Below are positions 59,872-64,000 of a DNA stretch of 64,000 nucleotides, one piece after another. A program made the translations under genes and the position numbers. The notes below the pieces were generated by a model. The model saw nothing but the letters and a program-made list of their open reading frames with translations, did no database searches and was not told the origin of the DNA. How positions within the stretch are numbered: the first letter of the stretch is position 1; every line of letters starts with the position of its first letter. The DNA comes from Nonomuraea fuscirosea (GTDB lineage Bacteria; Actinomycetota; Actinomycetes; Streptosporangiales; Streptosporangiaceae), in contig NZ_PVNG01000004.1 of the NCBI RefSeq assembly GCF_003001935.1, forward strand, positions 496,001 through 560,000, read 5' to 3'.

Positions 59872-59900
59872 ATACCGAAAGTATTGAGTACTTTCGGTAT
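59872..59900. promoter_or_regulatory. Perfect 12-bp inverted repeat, TetR operator
   Basis: ATACCGAAAGTA and TACTTTCGGTAT flank TTGAG. The repeat sits between the acyltransferase start and the TetR start, within 11 nt of the latter, and so should control both genes. Confidence 0.85.
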
Positions 59901-59910
59901 GCTAGGTGTC

Positions 59911-60558
59911 GTGAACGGCGATCAGCAGAGGAACCCGGCCCGGCGCCTGCCGCGTGAGGAGGTGCGCCGCCGGCTGCTGGCCGAGGCGGCGCGGGTGTTC
60001 GCCGAACGCGGCTACGCCGACGCCCGTATCGAGGACATCGCGGCCGGCGCCGGCTTCACCAAAGGGGCCGTCTACTCGAACTTCGGCGGCAAGCAGGAAC
60101 TGTTCGGCGCCATCCTCGGCGACGGCGCCGCGAGTGAACTGGCCGCCGTGCGGGAGGAGATCCGTGACCTCGACGACCTGCCCGCGATGATCGCCCGAGT
60201 GGCGTCGCTGGTCACCCGGCACATCGTGCAGGACAGCGGCGACGGCCACCTCGGCCTGGAGTTCGCGGCCCGCGCGGCCAGAGACGAGCAGACCAGGCAG
60301 GTGCTCACCCCGATGCGCCGGGCTCAGCGCGAAGGAGCGGCCCGCTCGATCGCCGACGTCGCCGAGCGGACCGGCGTCCGCCCCGCCGTCGATCTGGACC
60401 AGGCCGCGCTCATCCTGCACTGTCTGACCAACGGCCTGGTCAACGAGCACATCGCCGATCCCGAGGCGGTCGACGCCGAGGCTGTCGAACGGGCGTTGAC
60501 CACCGTGCTGACCTGCCTGCTGCCCCTTCCCCCGAGCGACGACCCGCCACGCTCCTGA
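59911..60558 (+). CDS. TetR-family regulator divergent from acyltransferase
   Basis: The 215-residue protein has the TetR HTH (AARVFAERGYADARIEDIAA, KGAVYSNFGGKQELFGAI) and a helical C-terminal domain. GTG 59911 is chosen; an in-frame ATG at 59899 would lie inside the operator. It should repress itself and the divergent acyltransferase. Confidence 0.9.
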   Translation: MNGDQQRNPARRLPREEVRRRLLAEAARVFAERGYADARIEDIAAGAGFTKGAVYSNFGGKQELFGAILGDGAASELAAVREEIRDLDDLPAMIARVASLVTRHIVQDSGDGHLGLEFAARAARDEQTRQVLTPMRRAQREGAARSIADVAERTGVRPAVDLDQAALILHCLTNGLVNEHIADPEAVDAEAVERALTTVLTCLLPLPPSDDPPRS

Positions 60559-60615
60559 CCGTTCCCGGCGAACGAGTCTCGCGGATCTCCTTGTTCGAGG
60601 GGCCGAGGCACGCGC

Positions 60616-61428
60616 TCAGGCCAGCCCGGGGAAGCGCTCGACGGGGAACGTCTCCACCTGCGGGCTGCGCTGCTGCACGAGCACGCCGCCGTCCACCACG
60701 AGCGTGGCGCCGGTGACGTAGGCGGACTCGTCCCCGGCGAGGAAGAGGGCCGGTCCGACCAGGTCCTCCGCCACCCCGCCCCGCCCCAGTGGAACGGTCT
60801 CGTCGCGCAGCCGCCGGGCCTCCGGCTCGAAGTGGGCCGGCCTGGTCGCGATCAGCCCGGGCACGAGCGCGTTGACGCGGATCCCGTACGGGCCGAGATC
60901 GAGCGCCATCGACCGGGTCAGCCCCTCCACGCCACCCTTGGAGGCGTCATAGGCGGCCATGCCCCGGTGCGCCCGGGTGGCCCCGCCGCTGGACATGTTG
61001 ATGATGCTGCCCGACCGCCGGGGCGCCATCACGGCGGCGGCGCGGCGGCCGCACAGGTACTGGCTCTTGAGGTTGGTGTCCAGGAAGTGGTCCCACCACC
61101 GCTCGTCGGACTCCAGGAAGTGCCGCTGGACGGTCACGTCGCCGGCGTTGTTGACCAGGATGTCGAGGGTGCCGTGGGCGGAGAGGGTGGCGTCGAAGAG
61201 GCGGTCCACGTCCGCGGCACGGCCGACGTCCGCGCCGAAGCCGACGGCCGTGCCGCCCGCCGCGGCGACCTCGGCGGCGGCCTTCTCGGCGGCGGCGCCG
61301 TCGAGGTCCGCGATGACGACGGCGGCCCCCTCGGCGGCGAACCCGCCGGCGATGGCGCGGCCGATCCCGTGCGCGGCGCCGGTGACGATCGCCACCCGGC
61401 CCGCGAGCCGGCCCGTTCCGCCACTCAT
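60616..61428 (-). CDS. Short-chain dehydrogenase/reductase
   Basis: The 270-residue classical SDR has TGAAHGIGRAIA for cofactor binding, NNAG, the catalytic Ser in NMSSGG and YDASKGG as YxxxK. An Asp at the end of the second strand (IADLDG) suggests NAD+. The ATG overlaps the ABM gene stop (ATGA), so it is co-translated. Substrate unknown; probably an alcohol or ketone in the pathway of its two neighbours. Confidence 0.94.
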   Translation of the reverse strand: MSGGTGRLAGRVAIVTGAAHGIGRAIAGGFAAEGAAVVIADLDGAAAEKAAAEVAAAGGTAVGFGADVGRAADVDRLFDATLSAHGTLDILVNNAGDVTVQRHFLESDERWWDHFLDTNLKSQYLCGRRAAAVMAPRRSGSIINMSSGGATRAHRGMAAYDASKGGVEGLTRSMALDLGPYGIRVNALVPGLIATRPAHFEPEARRLRDETVPLGRGGVAEDLVGPALFLAGDESAYVTGATLVVDGGVLVQQRSPQVETFPVERFPGLA

Positions 61429-61736
61429 GCGACCTCGCCCTCCGTCACGGTGAAGTGGGCGACCGTCCGCTCGAAGTCCGTCAGGACCGCGCGGGCCGCC
61501 GGCTCCACGACCGCGTGATCGAGATCGTCACCGGCGAAGGCGCGGATCGTCTCCAGCGACTCCCAGTGCGTGATCACCTGGATCTCCACCAGCTCTCCCG
61601 ACTCCCGCGTGAGCAGGTAGGCCGCGCGGCAGCCGCCCTGCCGGCGCAGCTCGGGCAGGACGGCGCCGTCGAAGTGCTCGGCGTAGCGGCGCGCGCCCTC
61701 AGGGGTGGCGGACGCCTTCCAGGCTCTGGCGATCAT
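61425..61736 (-). CDS. Antibiotic biosynthesis monooxygenase (ABM) domain protein
   Basis: The 103-residue protein has the dimeric alpha/beta-barrel ABM pattern (YAEHFDGAVLPELRRQGGCR, then VITHWESLETIRAFAGDD). ABM enzymes are cofactor-free oxygenases or isomerases. It is the middle gene of a three-gene operon, 19 nt after the FAD oxidase gene. Confidence 0.85.
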   Translation of the reverse strand: MIARAWKASATPEGARRYAEHFDGAVLPELRRQGGCRAAYLLTRESGELVEIQVITHWESLETIRAFAGDDLDHAVVEPAARAVLTDFERTVAHFTVTEGEVA

Positions 61737-61755
61737 CGACGCTCCTTCTCGCTGG

Positions 61756-62856
61756 TCAGATCACGAACTTCTCGGGACGTACGGCGCCCGCGCGGAACCG
61801 TCCGGCGGAGAACGGGGACAGGTCCAGGCTCACGGGCAGGCCGAGCACCCGTTGCGCCAGATGCTCGCCGACGGCCGGCGACTGCTGGAAGCCGTGGCCG
61901 GAGAACCCGGTCGCGTAGTGGAAGCCGTCCACCGGGCCGGAGCCGATCATCGCGTTGGAGTCCGGGCTCATGTCGTAGTAGCCCCACCACGACGACTCGA
62001 TCGGCAGCCCGGCCAGCACGGGCAGCCGCCTGACCGCGGGCTCGCCGAGGTCTTCGAGCTCGCGCTGACGGCCGCCGAAGACCATTCCAGGGCCCTCGCG
62101 GTGGAAGTAGAACCCCGACGCGAAGTCCACGGTGAGCGGGGCCGAGCCGGGGACGCCGCCGTCGCGGCCGGTGTAGTGGATCGCGCGGGCCTCGCCGTGC
62201 ACGGGGAGCTCCATCCCGATGCCGCGGGCGAGCCCGGCCGAGTGCACCCCGGCGGCGCAGACCACGGTGGGGGCCGCGATCGGCCCGCCGTCGGTGTCGA
62301 CCCCGGTGATCCGGCCGTCCTCGGCGCGGACGGCGGTGACCGCGCGCCCGGTCTCGACGCGGACGCCGAGCCGCCGTGCCGCCGTCGCGTACCCCTGCAC
62401 CACCGCCTCCGGCGTCGCGTATCCCTCGCTCGGGCAGAACGTGGCCCCCACGAGGTCGTCCGTGGCCAGCTGCGGGACGAACTCGCGCACCGCCGCCACG
62501 TCCACCAGTTCGCTGGGGATGCCGAGGCCCTGCTGCACGCCTACCGCCCGGCGGAAGGCGTCGAGGTCGGCGGCGGAGCTGAGCAGGAACAGGTAACCCA
62601 CCTGCTTGAAGCCGATCGGCACGCCGGTGAGCTCCTCGAAGCGCAGGAACTCCGCCAGCGAGCGGCGTACGAGCAGGGAGTTGAGCGCGTCGGCGTGCTG
62701 CAGCCGGATCCCACCGGCGGCCTTGCCGGTCGAGCCCGAGCCCAGCGCGTCCGCTTCGAGCAGGACGACGTCCGTGCAGCCGGCCGCGGCGAGGTGGTAG
62801 GCCGTGCTGGTCCCGACGCAACCGCCACCGATGACCACGACCTCGGCTGTCCGCAT
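61756..62856 (-). CDS. FAD-dependent DAO-family oxidoreductase
   Basis: The 366-residue protein has the FAD-binding GGGCVGTSTAYHLAAAG near the N-terminus, LEADALGSGSTGKAAGG and the C-terminal YATGFSGHGFQQSPAVGE, as in sarcosine oxidase/D-amino acid oxidase family enzymes. It would oxidise a secondary or primary amine. It leads the operon and is divergent from a FadR-type regulator. Confidence 0.93.
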   Translation of the reverse strand: MRTAEVVVIGGGCVGTSTAYHLAAAGCTDVVLLEADALGSGSTGKAAGGIRLQHADALNSLLVRRSLAEFLRFEELTGVPIGFKQVGYLFLLSSAADLDAFRRAVGVQQGLGIPSELVDVAAVREFVPQLATDDLVGATFCPSEGYATPEAVVQGYATAARRLGVRVETGRAVTAVRAEDGRITGVDTDGGPIAAPTVVCAAGVHSAGLARGIGMELPVHGEARAIHYTGRDGGVPGSAPLTVDFASGFYFHREGPGMVFGGRQRELEDLGEPAVRRLPVLAGLPIESSWWGYYDMSPDSNAMIGSGPVDGFHYATGFSGHGFQQSPAVGEHLAQRVLGLPVSLDLSPFSAGRFRAGAVRPEKFVI

Positions 62857-62869
62857 CCAGCCCTCCTCA

Positions 62870-62942
62870 TCGGATCCGAAAAGGCATGATCGAGCCTAGA
62901 TCGGTGGTATAGCCGCTGTAAAGCGCGAACTCTTGGATCCGA
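62870..62942. promoter_or_regulatory. Paired GGATCC-centred palindromes, GntR operator
   Basis: TCGGATCCGA (62870-62879) is a perfect palindrome and TTGGATCCGA (62933-62942) repeats it with one change, flanked by TCT/AGA. The pair is 63 bp apart, six helical turns, in the gap between the oxidase operon and the GntR gene. Cooperative binding or looping is plausible. Confidence 0.65.
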
Positions 62943-63060
62943 GAAGTCAGAATAGTGACACCACCGGAACCGGCACCCTAGCGGCGACCGGGCCGGGGGA
63001 GGAGAGCCGTAGGCTTGGCCCCGATCGGGGGCGATCACGACCAGGGAAGGGGAGCCGCGC

Positions 63061-63792
63061 GTGACGGCAGACCGGGTGCGGACGGACACCGGCGGCGATC
63101 CGGCGGCCACCACGAAGGCCGACCAGATCGCGCAGGCCATCGAGGAAATGATCATCGCCGGCCGCCTCGCCCCCGGCACGGTGCTGCGCCAGGACGAGCT
63201 GTCGCACCGCTTCGGCGTCAGCCGCACCCCGATCAGGGAGGCGCTGCGGCAGCTCGCGGCCATGGGCCTGGTGTCGTTCACGCCCAACCGCGGCGTACGG
63301 GTGCGCGCGCTCGACCGTGACGAATGGGCGCAGACGTTCCTGGCCAGAGCCGCCCTGGAGGGCGCCGCCGCCGAACTGGCCGCCCAGCGCATGACGGACG
63401 CAGGACTGGCCGAGCTGGACGCGGCGAACGCCGAGTTCGGCCGGCAGACGGCGCTCCTGCGCGACCCCGGGGTCCCGGCGGCCGAGCGGGAACGCGCCTC
63501 GTTCGCCTGGATCGCCGCCAACGAGGACTTCCACACCACGATCATCAGAGCCGCGGGCGCGCCCCTGTTCGAGCGGCTGATCGCCGGGTTGCGGCGGGTC
63601 TTCTCCGGCGAGGCCCTGTGGGCGCCCGGCTCACCCGCCGACCGCCTCTACGAGACCAACGTGCGCCAGCACGAGGCGATCCGCCACGCCCTCGCCGTAC
63701 GCAACGGCCCGGCCGCCCGCATCCTGGTCCAGGACCACATCATGGACTCCTGGCGGCTCCTGCAGGCCGTCCTGGACGAGCCACCCATCTGA
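63061..63792 (+). CDS. GntR-family (FadR/FCD type) regulator
   Basis: The 243-residue protein has an N-terminal GntR HTH (GTVLRQDELSHRFGVSRTPI, REALRQLAAMGLVSF) and an FCD effector domain with NEDFHTTII and the metal-binding His residues (RQHEAIRHAL). FCD domains bind carboxylates or amino acids. It is divergent from the FAD oxidase operon and probably senses its substrate. GTG start at 63061 with GGGGAG. Confidence 0.92.
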   Translation: MTADRVRTDTGGDPAATTKADQIAQAIEEMIIAGRLAPGTVLRQDELSHRFGVSRTPIREALRQLAAMGLVSFTPNRGVRVRALDRDEWAQTFLARAALEGAAAELAAQRMTDAGLAELDAANAEFGRQTALLRDPGVPAAERERASFAWIAANEDFHTTIIRAAGAPLFERLIAGLRRVFSGEALWAPGSPADRLYETNVRQHEAIRHALAVRNGPAARILVQDHIMDSWRLLQAVLDEPPI

Positions 63793-63834
63793 CGCCTCCC
63801 GCCCGAGAAGCACGTCAAACCGAAGAGACGCGGA

Positions 63835-64000
63835 TCAGACGGGCGAAACGCAGGCCGTCAGCCCCCGGTGCGCACGGTTGGCGTCGATGAGCAGGTCGAG
63901 TGCTTCGCGAGCCCGCCCGAGCTCCCGCATGTGCCGGTCGATCCGCTCGCGCTCCTGGACCAGCCGCTCGAACGCCTCGTCGCTGGTCTTCTCACTGGGC
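63835..64000 (-). CDS. C-terminal fragment, possible MerR regulator
   Basis: The last 54 codons of a gene entering from the right edge. It ends with an acidic/basic helical run (FERLVQERERIDRHMRELGR, then AREALDLLIDANRAHRG) that looks like the dimerisation coiled coil at the end of MerR-family regulators. The HTH lies outside the window, so the assignment is tentative. Confidence 0.5.
   Translation of the reverse strand, partial: PSEKTSDEAFERLVQERERIDRHMRELGRAREALDLLIDANRAHRGLTACVSPV

Overview
This 64 kb window is very GC-rich, with frequent GTG starts, 1-4 nt start/stop overlaps and many TetR, MarR, GntR and WYL regulators next to P450, MFS and F420-type genes. That pattern suggests a filamentous actinomycete, perhaps of the Streptosporangiales; the sequence alone does not fix the genus.

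Left part (1-15.8 kb). At the edge is the 5' end of a radical SAM enzyme, translationally coupled to a 68-residue peptide whose C-terminus holds three cysteines: a candidate RiPP system. Next come an orphan protein of the sensory-rhodopsin-transducer fold, an ArsR-type regulator, a urocanate-utilisation block (hutU, an NCS1 permease and a divergent HutC-like GntR regulator with a palindromic operator), a macrolide-type glycosyltransferase, a membrane protein divergent from a MarR regulator, a nitroreductase, an AfsR/SARP regulator, a secreted I36-like inhibitor, an HTH regulator, a luciferase-like oxidoreductase and a divergent WYL regulator/VOC pair.

Centre (15.9-43.4 kb). One minus-strand operon of eight tightly coupled genes forms a hybrid NRPS-PKS cluster. 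In transcription order these are a type II thioesterase fused to a degenerate phosphopantetheinyl-transferase-like domain, NRPS A-T-C-A-T, PKS KS-AT-KR-DH-ACP, MbtH, NRPS C-A-T, NRPS C-A-T-C-A-T, NRPS C-A-T-TE and an MFS exporter. Read colinearly, it would build a six-amino-acid chain with one malonate unit: X1, then a residue chosen by a Lys2-like A domain and extended to an alpha,beta-unsaturated gamma-amino acid, then a Gly-like residue, another small residue, Ser and Ser. Release is by a thioesterase whose nucleophile is Cys instead of Ser. The promoter region carries three heptamers at 11-bp spacing placed 8 bp from a -10-like box, as in SARP-activated promoters.

Right part (44-64 kb). 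This holds accessory metabolism and regulation: a lipoprotein Ntn-type amide hydrolase, a TetR/MFS efflux pair with a 34-bp operator, two P450 genes each next to a TetR gene, a secreted TAP-like peptidase, a type B carboxylesterase, a secreted amidohydrolase, a second luciferase-like oxidoreductase, an acyltransferase-3 membrane protein divergent from a TetR gene across a perfect 12-bp inverted repeat, an SDR/ABM-monooxygenase/FAD-oxidase operon divergent from a FadR-type GntR gene, and the 3' end of a possible MerR gene.

Substrate calls for A domains were made by eye against textbook specificity positions. Operators are inferred from symmetry and position only. No database search was possible.
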